NCBI RefSeq assembly: GCF_004339015.1
Contig: NZ_SMFQ01000003.1
Location: 558,001-622,000, forward strand
Source of the DNA: Cocleimonas flava
Lineage (GTDB): Bacteria > Pseudomonadota > Gammaproteobacteria > Thiotrichales > Thiotrichaceae
Reading direction: 5' to 3'
DNA length: 64,000 bases
Below the pieces are notes generated by a model, which was not told the origin of the DNA, searched no databases, and saw only the letters and a program-made list of their open reading frames with translations. A program made the translations under genes and the position numbers. Shown here piece after piece: positions 16,025 through 25,520 of the stretch. Position 1 is the first letter of the stretch. Every line of letters starts with the position of its first letter.

Positions 16025-18430
16025 TTACAATGATATATTGGAACTCGACAATGCGTTTGGATCTTTCTGAAAAGGAATTAAACTTTTAGTTCTGTCTGTA
16101 TTTTTACTATCCCAATGTGTTACAAAATCTTCAAAGTCACTCGCTATCAAAGGTTTAGAATAATAAAAACCTTGACCGTAATCACATCCTGCTCCAAAAA
16201 GTATATCGCTTTGTTCTTTAGTTTCAATTCCTTCTGCAATCACTTTGCACCTGAGTTTGTGCGCCATAATTATAATTGCCTTAACCAGTGCCATATCATC
16301 CGAATCAACTGTCAGGTTCCGTACAAATGATTGGTCTATTTTCAAGAAATTAAAATCATAACTTTTTAAATAGGATAGAGAGGAATAACCCGTACCAAAA
16401 TCATCGATCGCGACGTCTATACCACTATTCTTTAATTGATTAAGATTATTTATTACGGTAGAACTTGGCTTCATTAATATGCCTTCGGTTATTTCCATCA
16501 CCAAATTTTTTCCTGATAGTCCGTATGAGTCTAAATAGCTATTCCAGATATCGATTTTCATACCATTTTTATGATATTGCAAAGGCGATGTATTTATACT
16601 CATTTGGAATTCATTATCGAGAATTTTCATGACTCTGGCTGTTTGTGAAACTGCCTCTTTAAACGTCCATTCTCCTATTTCATTGATTAAACCTGCTTCC
16701 TCTGCAAGAGGTATAAATTCTTCAGGTGAAATGAAACCTCTGCTTGGATGATTCCAACGAATTAGTGCTTCTGCTTTGCAAATTTTGTTTTTTGATAAAT
16801 CAATAATTGGCTGATACAAAAGAATGAATTGCTCTTTTTTCACAGTTAAACGAAGATCTCTAATGGTGTCGTTTTTAAGAGCGGTATTGTGCTTCATAGA
16901 AGAGTCGTAAAAAGTGATAGACTTACTGCCATTATTCTTTGAGAAATCCATGGTCTGATCGGCATTATTGATAAGTTCGGTACTAGTTGTTGCATCTTCT
17001 GGATAACATGTAATTCCGATACTTGTGCTAGTAACAATTTCATGTTCATTAATATGAAAGGGTAAACTTAAACAGTTGTTGATGCATTTAGTTGTAACAG
17101 AAATTTTCTTTTTATCAGATACCCCCGGGAGAATAATCATAAACTCATCTCCTGCAACTCGTGTAATTTCGTTTGTACTTTCTAAGCAGCTTTTAAGTCG
17201 TTTTGAAACCTCAATTATAAGCAGATCACCGATAGAGTGCCCCATGGAGATATTTACTTGTTTAATGTTATCCAGGTCCAGATAAATTAGTGTGAATGGT
17301 TCATCTATTGATTTGGATTGTTCTATTTGTTGTTCGAGTAATTTGTTAAATTTTCGTCTATTACCCAACCCTGTTAAGTGATCTACTTCTATTTCTCTTG
17401 TTAGAAGTCGTCGACTTGTTTTTAGGAGTTCTTCGCTTGTTTTTAGCTGACGTTGTGTTTTTCTGAGACTATAAGTCCATGCCAGTACTAATAATAAAAG
17501 ACCAGCAAGCACTGTACCAATTATAACTACCTTGTTCATAGCAATATGAGGTTGCATTCCCATTCTGAACCAATAGTTTGAAATAATCTCCCTATCCACC
17601 TCCGATATCGAAGCAAGCACTTTTTTTATAATACCTACCAGCATCATATTGCTCTTTACGATGCCAATGCTATAGGTGCTCGAATACTCTGTTTGACCTG
17701 AGAAGGATAAATCATGAAAGTGATATTTATTTATCAAGTAACCTGCAGCTACCGCATTACCCACATAAGCATCTACAAGCCCTGAATGAGCCATACTGAG
17801 TGCATCATGTGAATTTTTAACATCAATTATTTCTATCTCGGGATATTTTCGGCTTAATTCATTTGATACAAATGATCCCTTTGTAGCAGCTATTTTTTTA
17901 CCTTTCAGGTTATCTAATGTCCTTAGATAACCTTTAGCCACACTATCGTTTATTATTACTGTTGGATTGCTGACATAAGGTTCTGTAAATTCTAAAAAAC
18001 TTCGCCGTGTTTCTGTATTAACTATTGATGCAATCATATCCAGCTGACCCGCCTTAGCCATCTCCATGGTTTCCCCCCAGGAGGCATCTTTAGCCATATC
18101 AAATTTAATTTTCAGCCTATATTCAATCATCCGCATAAAATCTGCAGAAAAACCAATGAATTCGTTATCTGAATTAACCGAACCAAAAGGAGGAAAATGT
18201 CTAGAAATACCTAATCTGATAGCAGAATGCTGAGATAACCATTGCTTTTCGTGATCCGTTAGTTCTAATTCATAATTATCACTATAAAGTATGTCATCAA
18301 TACTATTTTTTGATTGATCTGCATCTAATGAGAAATAATGCGGAAGCTTATCTGTAAAGACCATTGCTATAAATATACAAGATAAGGAAAAAATAGCAGG
18401 GATAATTACTTTGTTTATTTTTAAATTCAT
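16025..18430 (-). CDS. Membrane sensor diguanylate cyclase/phosphodiesterase (SBP-GGDEF-EAL)
   Basis: 801 residues: N-terminal helix (about 8-26), a periplasmic family-3 solute-binding domain (about 60-290: IRLGISRHFPPFGSV, FTEPYVSNPTVI), membrane helix 300-322, a short coiled segment, GGDEF domain (about 345-505) and EAL domain (about 520-770). The GGDEF signature is AGDEF (426-430); no RxxD inhibitory site is in the expected place. The EAL domain looks catalytically complete: EALIRW, MEITEG, IDDFGTGYSS, LKIDQSF, VIAEGIE. It probably breaks down, and may make, cyclic di-GMP in response to a small periplasmic ligand. It sits alone between the two duplicated methyltransferase-like genes. Confidence 0.95.
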   Translation of the reverse strand: MNLKINKVIIPAIFSLSCIFIAMVFTDKLPHYFSLDADQSKNSIDDILYSDNYELELTDHEKQWLSQHSAIRLGISRHFPPFGSVNSDNEFIGFSADFMRMIEYRLKIKFDMAKDASWGETMEMAKAGQLDMIASIVNTETRRSFLEFTEPYVSNPTVIINDSVAKGYLRTLDNLKGKKIAATKGSFVSNELSRKYPEIEIIDVKNSHDALSMAHSGLVDAYVGNAVAAGYLINKYHFHDLSFSGQTEYSSTYSIGIVKSNMMLVGIIKKVLASISEVDREIISNYWFRMGMQPHIAMNKVVIIGTVLAGLLLLVLAWTYSLRKTQRQLKTSEELLKTSRRLLTREIEVDHLTGLGNRRKFNKLLEQQIEQSKSIDEPFTLIYLDLDNIKQVNISMGHSIGDLLIIEVSKRLKSCLESTNEITRVAGDEFMIILPGVSDKKKISVTTKCINNCLSLPFHINEHEIVTSTSIGITCYPEDATTSTELINNADQTMDFSKNNGSKSITFYDSSMKHNTALKNDTIRDLRLTVKKEQFILLYQPIIDLSKNKICKAEALIRWNHPSRGFISPEEFIPLAEEAGLINEIGEWTFKEAVSQTARVMKILDNEFQMSINTSPLQYHKNGMKIDIWNSYLDSYGLSGKNLVMEITEGILMKPSSTVINNLNQLKNSGIDVAIDDFGTGYSSLSYLKSYDFNFLKIDQSFVRNLTVDSDDMALVKAIIIMAHKLRCKVIAEGIETKEQSDILFGAGCDYGQGFYYSKPLIASDFEDFVTHWDSKNTDRTKSLIPFQKDPNALSSSNISL

Positions 18431-18632
18431 TAAATCATATCGTTATATCAATATAACTATTATATTGCTAGCAAACCTTATAGAAGCTTAATGACTTTCC
18501 AAATATGCATATGAGCAATTGGCGTAGTAACTGTAAAATTAATTATTCGTTCCTGACTATCATCTGTCATCCTTCATATTGATTGAATTGCGCATCACTT
18601 AAAATCAACAAGTAATATAGAGATTGTTAAGA

Positions 18633-19308
18633 CTACGACCTATACTCGTGCTTCATTCTTACTCGTGAAGCTCCGTCGACGCTATGATCACCCCAACACT
18701 TTTAGGTACTGCTGTTATTCCCAATAACGGCGGCGAACTGCGATTAACCCAGCGCGGCAATGATTTTTCAATTCATTTGAAAGGACTCCGTGGCGAATTG
18801 ATGAATAGTCGTGTGCACTCTTCTGAATTAGCCTTGGCCGAATTAGGTTGTGCCCATCTTCAAGGCGTACAAAACACGACCGTATTAGTTGGTGGTTTAG
18901 GCATGGGATTTACGCTGGCGGCCGCCCTTAAAGCTACCACCAAGAGTTCTACAATAGAGGTTGCAGAATTGGTACCAGAAGTTGTGAAATGGAATAAAGG
19001 CCCGTTAGGAGAATGTGCTGGCAGACCCTTAGATGATAAACGCACAGTGGTGCGATTAGGCGATGTCGCAACGCTATTCAAAACCAACAAACCTAGCTAT
19101 GACGCTATTTTACTCGATGTGGATAATGGCCCAGAAGGTTTTACACATGCCGATAACAATAGCTTGTATTCGTTAAATAGCTTACTCGCGATCAAACAAA
19201 CACTTCGCCCTAAAGGTGTGTTAGCTATATGGTCGGCATGGCATGACCCTAAATTCACTCAGCAATTGAAGAAAGCCCGTTTTAAAGTGGAAGTCAAAAC
19301 GGTTAGGG
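18633..19308 (+). repeat. Segmental duplication, copy B
   Basis: Direct-repeat partner of 15080-15755. The homology ends at GGTTAGGG, after which copy B continues with its natural gene end. Confidence 0.9.
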
Positions 19309-19355
19309 CCCATAAAGGTAAAGGCAGTCGCCATACTATTTACCTCGCCCGTTAG
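18684..19355 (+). CDS. Spermidine-synthase-like protein, copy B (intact)
   Basis: 223 residues with the same Rossmann features as copy A and a natural C-terminus (VRAHKGKGSRHTIYLAR), which should form the last strand. The upstream 51 bp are also duplicated. In related proteins this fold uses decarboxylated SAM or SAM; a polyamine role is possible but unproven, since the substrate loop is not diagnostic and the protein is shorter than classical SpeE (about 280 residues). Confidence 0.8.
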   Translation: MITPTLLGTAVIPNNGGELRLTQRGNDFSIHLKGLRGELMNSRVHSSELALAELGCAHLQGVQNTTVLVGGLGMGFTLAAALKATTKSSTIEVAELVPEVVKWNKGPLGECAGRPLDDKRTVVRLGDVATLFKTNKPSYDAILLDVDNGPEGFTHADNNSLYSLNSLLAIKQTLRPKGVLAIWSAWHDPKFTQQLKKARFKVEVKTVRAHKGKGSRHTIYLAR

Positions 19356-19514
19356 ATCACAAGCAAATTAGTCAGCTACAACTACTACCACGAAACAGGA
19401 ACACTTAGATTGTTTAAAAATAGGAAAAGATCTATTTAGAATTTATGTTCGCTTTTTGTATTCTTATGTTTTATAGTAGAACACATAACAAACAAAAAGC
19501 ATAAGGAGCTAACA

Positions 19515-19763
19515 ATGAATCAACTCATAAACAAAGTAATATCTGTATTAACAAAGAAACCTTCAAATGCATTTCTATTATTTTTAAGTGGCTTTCTTTT
19601 CGCTCAGGTAATGATTGTAAATGTACTTTATAGCCGACACCCACAAGGTGGTTGGGCAACTGATTTAGGTATGTTTTCAACACCGTCTATTCTGATGACA
19701 TTCTTAGCGGCTTTATCGTTATGTCTGTTTGTTTTATGGCGCTCAGTTTCATCTGAAGATTAA
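19515..19763 (+). CDS. Small two-helix membrane protein
   Basis: 82 residues, preceded by AAGGAGCTAACA. Two hydrophobic helices (about 18-36 and 52-74) are linked by a short loop with SRHPQGGWATD. No family recognised. It is followed by a C-rich repeat terminator. Confidence 0.7.
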   Translation: MNQLINKVISVLTKKPSNAFLLFLSGFLFAQVMIVNVLYSRHPQGGWATDLGMFSTPSILMTFLAALSLCLFVLWRSVSSED

Positions 19764-19878
19764 TCTTACTTCCCCCGGTAAGTCCCCCAGAATCTTCTAC
19801 GAATAAAACACTAAAGTAGCACCAAGCCTTGGGTGACCTGCTTTTTTATTGTTAACTAGCCCTTCAGTAAAATGTCAG

Positions 19879-19905
19879 GTCACCCCCCTACTTTTAGGGG
19901 GTTTT
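19879..19905 (+). terminator. C-rich repeat copy 4, after the 19515 gene
   Basis: CACCCCCCTACTTTTAGGGG with a CCCCC/GGGGG stem and only four T. It lies 116 bp after the plus-strand stop and 36 bp beyond the end of the converging transglutaminase gene. The T-run is only on the plus strand. Confidence 0.8.
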
Positions 19906-19940
19906 CATATTTTATTGCTCATTTCCAATAGTTAAAGCAG

Positions 19941-20738
19941 CTATAGTTTTTCTTCTTCAATCAGCTGTACTTCAACACGCTGTGTTTCTAAAGTCACCGA
20001 AGGTCCAAACTGATTGAAAATTGCTACGTCAGCCGCATCACGACCATAACCGATTGCAATATAGCCTCCTGTGATTTCTGACTGTGTCGCATCGAAGGTG
20101 TACCAACGACCGCCGACATAGGCTTCAAACCAGGCATGTAGATCCATCGGTTCTAATTCGTATAAATAACCCACTACCAATCGTGTCGGGATACTCAAAC
20201 TCCTACACAGTGCAATACCCAGATGAGAAAGATCACGACAAACACCTGATTGTCTCTCATTAACTTCTATAGCAGATATCGCTATATCACTGGTTCCCGG
20301 TAGATAACTAATATTATTACGTAACCATGTTTCAATGGCTTTTACTTGATCGTAACCCATTGCATGACCTTCAGTGATCGAAGCAGCCATGTCGTTAAAT
20401 CGATCCGACTCGCAATAGCGACTGGGTAAAAGATAGCTAAGTACAGATTCGGGGAGTTTGTCTATTTCGACAAAAGGTGCGCCGGGTGCTTGATCGACCA
20501 AATCATTAATCAAAACATCAGAGGAGGTAAAGATTTCAAAGGGTCCTACAGGTGCAACCAATCGCTGACAAAGATTGCCATAGTTATCAGTAAATTCATA
20601 AACTGGGACTTGAGGACGAATTCTGTACTCTTCTCTCGCTACCCATTGATTAGCGCCACTGCGTTGTCGCAGCATTAAAATGAACGTTGTTGGTATTTCG
20701 ACTTCGAATGACATGTCACAAATAGTGCGTAACCACAT
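19941..20738 (-). CDS. Transglutaminase-like cysteine protease family protein
   Basis: 265 residues without signal peptide. The C-terminal half is a transglutaminase-like core with the triad Cys167 (SGVCRDLSH), His201 (DLHAWFEAY) and Asp216 (FDATQ). The N-terminal half is the beta-rich domain common in bacterial homologues (about 1-100). Such proteins are often near circularly permuted ATP-grasp and alpha-E genes, which are absent here. Substrate unknown. Confidence 0.9.
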   Translation of the reverse strand: MWLRTICDMSFEVEIPTTFILMLRQRSGANQWVAREEYRIRPQVPVYEFTDNYGNLCQRLVAPVGPFEIFTSSDVLINDLVDQAPGAPFVEIDKLPESVLSYLLPSRYCESDRFNDMAASITEGHAMGYDQVKAIETWLRNNISYLPGTSDIAISAIEVNERQSGVCRDLSHLGIALCRSLSIPTRLVVGYLYELEPMDLHAWFEAYVGGRWYTFDATQSEITGGYIAIGYGRDAADVAIFNQFGPSVTLETQRVEVQLIEEEKL

Positions 20739-20770
20739 AGGGTTTATCCTTATTTAAGGTTTAGGGTATA

Positions 20771-20812
20771 GAACTTGGAACTTGGAATTTGGAATTTGGA
20801 ACTTGGAACTTA
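20771..20812. repeat. 7 bp tandem repeat, six units
   Basis: Units GAACTTG, GAACTTG, GAATTTG, GAATTTG, GAACTTG, GAACTTA run without gaps, 33 bp upstream of the transglutaminase start. The order C C T T C C is symmetric. It could change length by slippage and so affect expression. Confidence 0.75.
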
Positions 20813-20894
20813 CATACTATAACACTGATGCATAGACAGTCAGATTACCTAATTGTTTCAGATAGAAGCCTAGTTATTTGATGCGCATAAATTT

Positions 20895-20922
20895 GACACC
20901 CCCCTACTTACAGGGCTTTTTT
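20895..20922 (+). repeat. C-rich repeat copy 5, between two minus-strand genes
   Basis: GACACCCCCCTACTTACAGG, then GC and six T, on the plus strand. Both neighbours are on the minus strand, so it is antisense to local transcription and ends no recognised gene. Confidence 0.8.
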
Positions 20923-20980
20923 ATCTGCCTTTGATCGATACATTATTTGTTAAAGTATCACTCAATAGCTTGTTTCAGAC

Positions 20981-22309
20981 TCATGAATCCATATAAGGCA
21001 AAAACAGTTGATGCATATTCACACGTGCTTTTAACTTCGCCGCGAGCAAATAAAGTCCCGCCAGTTTACGATGCAAGAATAATGCATCCGCTGGTGGTGT
21101 GTGCCAATAATCCTGTTGCGTACTCAATGCCATGCCCGACTCACGAATACGCTTTGCCAGATTAGAAGTACCAAAGTCGTATTCACCATTAAATGTTAAG
21201 GGTTCGCAAGCCGTTTCAAATAAATCCAGAACGGCTTCGCGTTGTGGTTGTTGAATAAATTCCTGAAAGAAACCAATATCTGTGGCTGCTTGTTCCATAG
21301 CATCACGGTTTTCTTCGATCGCTCCTTGCATTAAGGAACGGTAAGCTGAAGAAATCTTGCTGGAGTATTCACGTGTTGCACCAAAATCCAGCAGAATGAG
21401 TTTTTCACTCTCAATATCGTATTGGTAGTTAGCAAAGTTAGGATCTGTCTGAACCAGTTTAAATTCGAAAATTTCTTTAAACAACAAGGACATCAACAAA
21501 CTAACAACACGATTGCGTTGTTCCTGATTAATTTTCTGCCCCAACGTTTCTACCTGATCACCGCCGACAAACGACATCGCGAGTATATTTTCTGTGCTGT
21601 AATCGGGATAATATTCGGGAAGCTCATAGTCTGGCTCATTGGCTAATAATTCAGTATACGTCTGTATCCACTTACCCTCGAGCGCGTAATCAGCTTCCAG
21701 CTGTAACTGAATTTTTGCTTCATCTAATAACGGTTTGAAATCAACCTCTTTAGGGATCAAGCCAGAGACTCGCAATAAGGTGGCGACATTATCAACATCA
21801 CTGGAAATACTTTCACGTACACCGGGGTACTGGATTTTTAATGCCAGATGACGGCCATCTTTGGTATAGGCAGAATGCACCTGTCCGATTGATGCAGCGG
21901 CAATCGGTTCAAAAGAGAATTGTTTAAACGATTTATTCCAGCCTTCTCCCCAATTATCGTGCAGAATTTTGGTAAGCTGACTAAACGGCATCGGCTTCGC
22001 ATCTGAACGCAATCGAGATAAAATCTGGGTGAGTTCTTCAGGCAGTAAATCACCGGTATCCATCGACAATAACTGACCCACTTTCATTGCGGCACCACGT
22101 AATTGTGCTAATTGATCGGCAACCCGCTTTGCATTGGCAGGCGTCAATAACATATCACGCGTATTGGGGCGATTCCCCTTGGCAAGTTGTCGGGCGCCTT
22201 CAGCCAACATTCCACCAGCTACTCCCGTTGCTAAAGACCCTAGTCTGGCAAAGCGTGACAACCTATGTGTAGGAACACTTGCTGATTTGTTTTTACCTGA
22301 ATCTGCCAT
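20981..22309 (-). CDS. ABC1/UbiB family atypical kinase-like protein
   Basis: 442 residues with the family marks: MKVGQ (KxGQ), PIAAASIGQVH (alanine-rich nucleotide loop), the lysine in ALKIQYPGV, TDPNFANYQ in place of the usual HxDPxxGN, and LLDFGA. Members are linked to ubiquinone biosynthesis and lipid distribution. This one lacks the long C-terminal membrane anchor of UbiB and is closer to the AarF-type proteins of other operons. It stands alone on the minus strand. Confidence 0.92.
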   Translation of the reverse strand: MADSGKNKSASVPTHRLSRFARLGSLATGVAGGMLAEGARQLAKGNRPNTRDMLLTPANAKRVADQLAQLRGAAMKVGQLLSMDTGDLLPEELTQILSRLRSDAKPMPFSQLTKILHDNWGEGWNKSFKQFSFEPIAAASIGQVHSAYTKDGRHLALKIQYPGVRESISSDVDNVATLLRVSGLIPKEVDFKPLLDEAKIQLQLEADYALEGKWIQTYTELLANEPDYELPEYYPDYSTENILAMSFVGGDQVETLGQKINQEQRNRVVSLLMSLLFKEIFEFKLVQTDPNFANYQYDIESEKLILLDFGATREYSSKISSAYRSLMQGAIEENRDAMEQAATDIGFFQEFIQQPQREAVLDLFETACEPLTFNGEYDFGTSNLAKRIRESGMALSTQQDYWHTPPADALFLHRKLAGLYLLAAKLKARVNMHQLFLPYMDS

Positions 22310-22507
22310 GAGTATATTTATTGCCCTGTTTTTGTTTACTAGGAGTTAGAAAACTTTTGATTAAAAACTGTTAATTAGAAACTGTTAACGAAAATACGAT
22401 AAGAGAAATATCGAAATCCTTGATTAATTTAATTATACAATATTTGTACAATATACCTACATAAGTTATATTTCACAAGAAAGACTTATCGAATGAGATG
22501 ACCCATT

Positions 22508-22969
22508 ATGACGAAAACTTCAAAAACAATGTATCTACTCGGTTACGCTGGCGTGATCCCTTTCTTGTTATTAGCGGTGTTAGTTGCACGAGATCAACCA
22601 TCTTTTTTTGACTCCACCATAGCGCTGGCTGTATGGCTGGGTATTTATGCGGCGGTTATACTCAGTTTTTTAGGTGCAATCAGTTGGGGTGTCGCGCTAG
22701 CAAATCAGGCACAATTGAACACGAAGCAATCTAATCAACTTTTGTACTATGGTGTTGTGCCATCGCTATTGGCATGGCTCTCATTACTCTTGCCGATTAA
22801 TCTGGCATTGGCAGTGATGGCCGGTTTAATCGTTTTAGCTTACCTGGTTGATTTATTGTTATTAGCGCCGTGTTTACCTGCAACGATTTCTTCGCAATAC
22901 ATACGCCTACGATTTCATTTGAGCATCACTGTGGCAACGTTGTTATTACTGTCTTCGATATTTGCCTGA
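22508..22969 (+). CDS. DUF3429 family membrane protein
   Basis: 153 residues, four to five hydrophobic helices, with the family-like stretch YLGYAGVIPF-type start (LLGYAGVIPFLLLA) and SFLGAISWGVALAN. DUF3429 proteins are inner membrane proteins of unknown function. Divergent from the UbiB-like gene and 155 bp before dusC. Confidence 0.82.
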   Translation: MTKTSKTMYLLGYAGVIPFLLLAVLVARDQPSFFDSTIALAVWLGIYAAVILSFLGAISWGVALANQAQLNTKQSNQLLYYGVVPSLLAWLSLLLPINLALAVMAGLIVLAYLVDLLLLAPCLPATISSQYIRLRFHLSITVATLLLLSSIFA

Positions 22970-22998
22970 TAGACTCATGCTTTACCCAGCGATACCTT

Positions 22999-23038
22999 GA
23001 CATGCCCAGACATGCCCAGACATGCCTAGACATACTCT
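22999..23038. repeat. 10 bp tandem repeat upstream of dusC
   Basis: GACATGCCCA twice, then GACATGCCTA and a degenerate GACATACTCT, from 22999 to 23038. It lies 86-125 bp before the dusC start. Confidence 0.75.
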
Positions 23039-23123
23039 GATAAAAACTGAGTAAAAACAGACTAAAAGCTTTGTAAGCTCTATAATCCCCCGACTTATTT
23101 TTCGAAACTCTTTATCAATCAAT

Positions 23124-24131
23124 ATGCGAACATTTTTAGCCCCAATGGAAGGTGTGGTAGACCATGAAATACGCGATTTATTAACGCGTATCGGTGGCTA
23201 TGATCGTTGTGTGACAGAATTTATTCGGGTGACGCGACAAACACTGAAGGAAAGTCTTTTCCTACGCAGTGCTCCTGAGTTAAAAAATGGTGGAAAAACA
23301 CCAGCCGGCACTCCTGTCTACTTGCAATTACTCGGTGGAGATCCTGATGCAATGGCGCGCAATGCTGTTCGTGCTCAAAATCTTGATCCACTCGGGATCG
23401 ATATCAACTTTGGTTGCCCTTCTAAAACCGTGAATAAACGCGACGGCGGTTCAGCGCTATTACGCGAGCCAGATCGTATCTATCATATTGTGGCTGCGGT
23501 GCGTGATGCGGTTGATCCTAAAATACCGGTCACCGCTAAAATCCGTTTAGGTTTTAGTGATCATGATTCACTGCATACCATTTCTGAAAACATCATCAAA
23601 GCCGGCGCTAACGAACTGTGCATTCATGCGCGTACCCGTCAGGATCGTTATGTCCCGCCCGCCTATTGGTCTGCGGTTAAAGGTGTTTCTGCGATGAGTC
23701 CAATACCGGTTATCATTAATGGCGAGATATGGACCATTGATGATGCAAAAAAAGCACGTGAAGAAAGCGGTTGCGAAGACATTATGCTGGGGCGCAGTGC
23801 GCTAACTCGCCCTGATCTTGCACTGAGTATCAAAGCCGAGAATGATGGCGTACCTCATCAATTAATGACGTGGCCGGAAGTATTGGAAATGATGCTGATC
23901 TATTTACAAGCATCCACTAAAAACCAACACCCTAAATTTATCGCAAACCGAACCAAGCAATGGTTGGTGTTTTTACAAAGACAATACAGTGGTGCTGCTG
24001 AGTTATTCCATGCGGTTAAACGTTTGCAAACCGAAGATGAGATTTATGCCGCGATAGCAGCCCATCAAAAACAACTAGCATCACATTCACACATGGAAGA
24101 AAAAACAGAGCAAACAACTGCATTGGTCTAA
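23124..24131 (+). CDS. dusC: tRNA-dihydrouridine(16) synthase DusC
   Basis: 335 residues. The N-terminus [20 protein letters not shown] and the segment [19 protein letters not shown] are typical of DusC. Cys98 lies at the catalytic position that protonates the uracil C5, and IHARTR and MLGRSAL form the FMN-binding barrel region. The helical C-terminal domain (about 240-320) binds tRNA. It reduces U16 in the D-loop using NADPH. The start has no strong ribosome binding site. Confidence 0.93.
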   Translation: MRTFLAPMEGVVDHEIRDLLTRIGGYDRCVTEFIRVTRQTLKESLFLRSAPELKNGGKTPAGTPVYLQLLGGDPDAMARNAVRAQNLDPLGIDINFGCPSKTVNKRDGGSALLREPDRIYHIVAAVRDAVDPKIPVTAKIRLGFSDHDSLHTISENIIKAGANELCIHARTRQDRYVPPAYWSAVKGVSAMSPIPVIINGEIWTIDDAKKAREESGCEDIMLGRSALTRPDLALSIKAENDGVPHQLMTWPEVLEMMLIYLQASTKNQHPKFIANRTKQWLVFLQRQYSGAAELFHAVKRLQTEDEIYAAIAAHQKQLASHSHMEEKTEQTTALV

Positions 24132-24157
24132 TTTACCTTACAGAGTACAATTCACGT

Positions 24158-24583
24158 ATGTCATTATCTCTTAAAAATTTACTCATTCTGTTCGTGGTTA
24201 TTACTGTTAGCGCATGCTCCCAGCAATCTACGCATTCAAGTAGATACACCGCGACTAATGCTTCCTCTCCATCATATCCCTCAGTTAGCTATCACGCCAA
24301 AGGTAAAGCCTCGTATTATGCGGACAAATATCATGGCAGGAAAACAGCCAATGGTGAGAGATTCAATCAAAGAGCAAAAACCGCTGCACATAAAAAGTTA
24401 CCATTTGGAACATGGCTTAGAGTCACTAACGTAAACAATGGGAAAACAGTCATCGTTAGAGTTAACGACCGTGGTCCATTTGTGAAAGGACGGATTATCG
24501 ACCTATCGAAATCGGCTTTTTCAGCAATAGCAAATCCAAGAGAGGGAGTTGTTGATGTGGTCGTGGATGTTATTGATCATTGA
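24158..24583 (+). CDS. RlpA-like lipoprotein
   Basis: 141 residues with a lipobox at VSAC (Cys20), so it is anchored in the outer membrane. A polar linker leads to the RlpA double-psi beta-barrel: [45 protein letters not shown] and IIDLSKSAF. In related proteins this domain is a lytic transglycosylase for denuded glycan at the septum. No SPOR domain is present, so this is the short form. The aspartate and histidine region used in catalysis is conserved. Confidence 0.9.
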   Translation: MSLSLKNLLILFVVITVSACSQQSTHSSRYTATNASSPSYPSVSYHAKGKASYYADKYHGRKTANGERFNQRAKTAAHKKLPFGTWLRVTNVNNGKTVIVRVNDRGPFVKGRIIDLSKSAFSAIANPREGVVDVVVDVIDH

Positions 24584-24605
24584 TTAAGTGAGAGATTAAG
24601 TGAGA
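24582..24605. repeat. 12 bp direct repeat over the rlpA-like stop codon
   Basis: GATTAAGTGAGA occurs twice in tandem, then related GAGA-rich sequence follows to about 24630. Confidence 0.6.
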
Positions 24606-24698
24606 GATAGAGAGTGAGTCAGAGATTGAGTTTTTTATCAGTCTCAATGAGTTATAACAGCCAAAAGATAACAACTATCATCGATTGAAATAACTAAA

Positions 24699-24728
24699 AC
24701 CCACCCCCCACCTTTGGGGCACTTTTTT
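24699..24728 (+). terminator. C-rich repeat copy 6 (ACCTTT variant), after the RlpA-like gene
   Basis: CCACCCCCCACCTTTGGGGC with a CCCC/GGGG stem and six T. It is 115 bp after the plus-strand stop and 104 bp before upp. Confidence 0.85.
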
Positions 24729-24832
24729 AATTAGTTAAAATAAATCCAATTCAACGGTTTATTATTTCAATGAAAACGACTATAAACATTAAATAAGCAA
24801 ATACCCCTTTTAAAAGTTTCCGAGGAACACTT

Positions 24833-25459
24833 ATGACAGTCCATGTCGCGACCCATCCTTTAATCCAACATAAACTCGGCTTACTCAGAGCTGTAGATAT
24901 CAGTACAAAATCTTTTCGCGAACTTTCAAGCGAAATCAGCATGTTACTCACTTACGAAGCCACTGCAAATTTGAAGCTGGAACCAACCACGATTGAATGT
25001 TGGGACGGTGAAGTTGAGATTCAGCAAATCAAAGGCAAGAAAATTACCATCGTACCTATTTTACGTGCAGGACTCGGCATGTTAGATGGCGTCATCGAAT
25101 TACTACCAAACGCGCGTATCAGCGTCGTTGGGTTATATCGCGATGAAGAAACTTTAGAGCCTGTGACTTACTTTGAAAAAATGGCACCTAAGATCGAAGA
25201 CCGTATCTCACTGATTGTTGATCCGATGCTGGCAACCGGCGGCTCTTTTAACGCTGCGGTTGATATGGTTAAAAAATCAGGTTGTACCCATATCATGGGA
25301 CTCTTCCTTGTTGCATCTCCTGAAGGAATTGAAGCGGTTAAAGAGCAACACCCGGATGTCGATATCTATGTGGCTGCGGTTGATGATCATTTAAATGAAA
25401 ATGGTTACATCATTCCTGGCCTGGGCGATGCGGGCGACAAATTGTTTGGAACCAAATAG
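24833..25459 (+). CDS. upp: Uracil phosphoribosyltransferase
   Basis: 208 residues, the usual length. The PRPP-binding loop is [12 protein letters not shown], the uracil-binding C-terminus is [20 protein letters not shown], and PILRAGLGM is also conserved. It makes UMP from uracil and PRPP in the cytoplasm. It lies 61 bp before the uracil permease gene, forming a salvage operon ended by a strong terminator at 26798. Confidence 0.97.
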   Translation: MTVHVATHPLIQHKLGLLRAVDISTKSFRELSSEISMLLTYEATANLKLEPTTIECWDGEVEIQQIKGKKITIVPILRAGLGMLDGVIELLPNARISVVGLYRDEETLEPVTYFEKMAPKIEDRISLIVDPMLATGGSFNAAVDMVKKSGCTHIMGLFLVASPEGIEAVKEQHPDVDIYVAAVDDHLNENGYIIPGLGDAGDKLFGTK

Positions 25460-25520
25460 CACAGATGTAGCAATAGTTGGAAGGAAAGCCGACTGAATGA
25501 ATCTTTAGGAGAAATAATAT

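Noticed and set aside
15307-19090. Minus-strand frames of 76 codons inside both methyltransferase-like genes
   Set aside because: They are conserved only because the plus-strand gene is duplicated; no start signals and no plausible protein.
22999-23038. CRISPR-like spacing of the GACATGCCCA repeat
   Set aside because: Units are directly adjacent, 10 bp long and without spacers.
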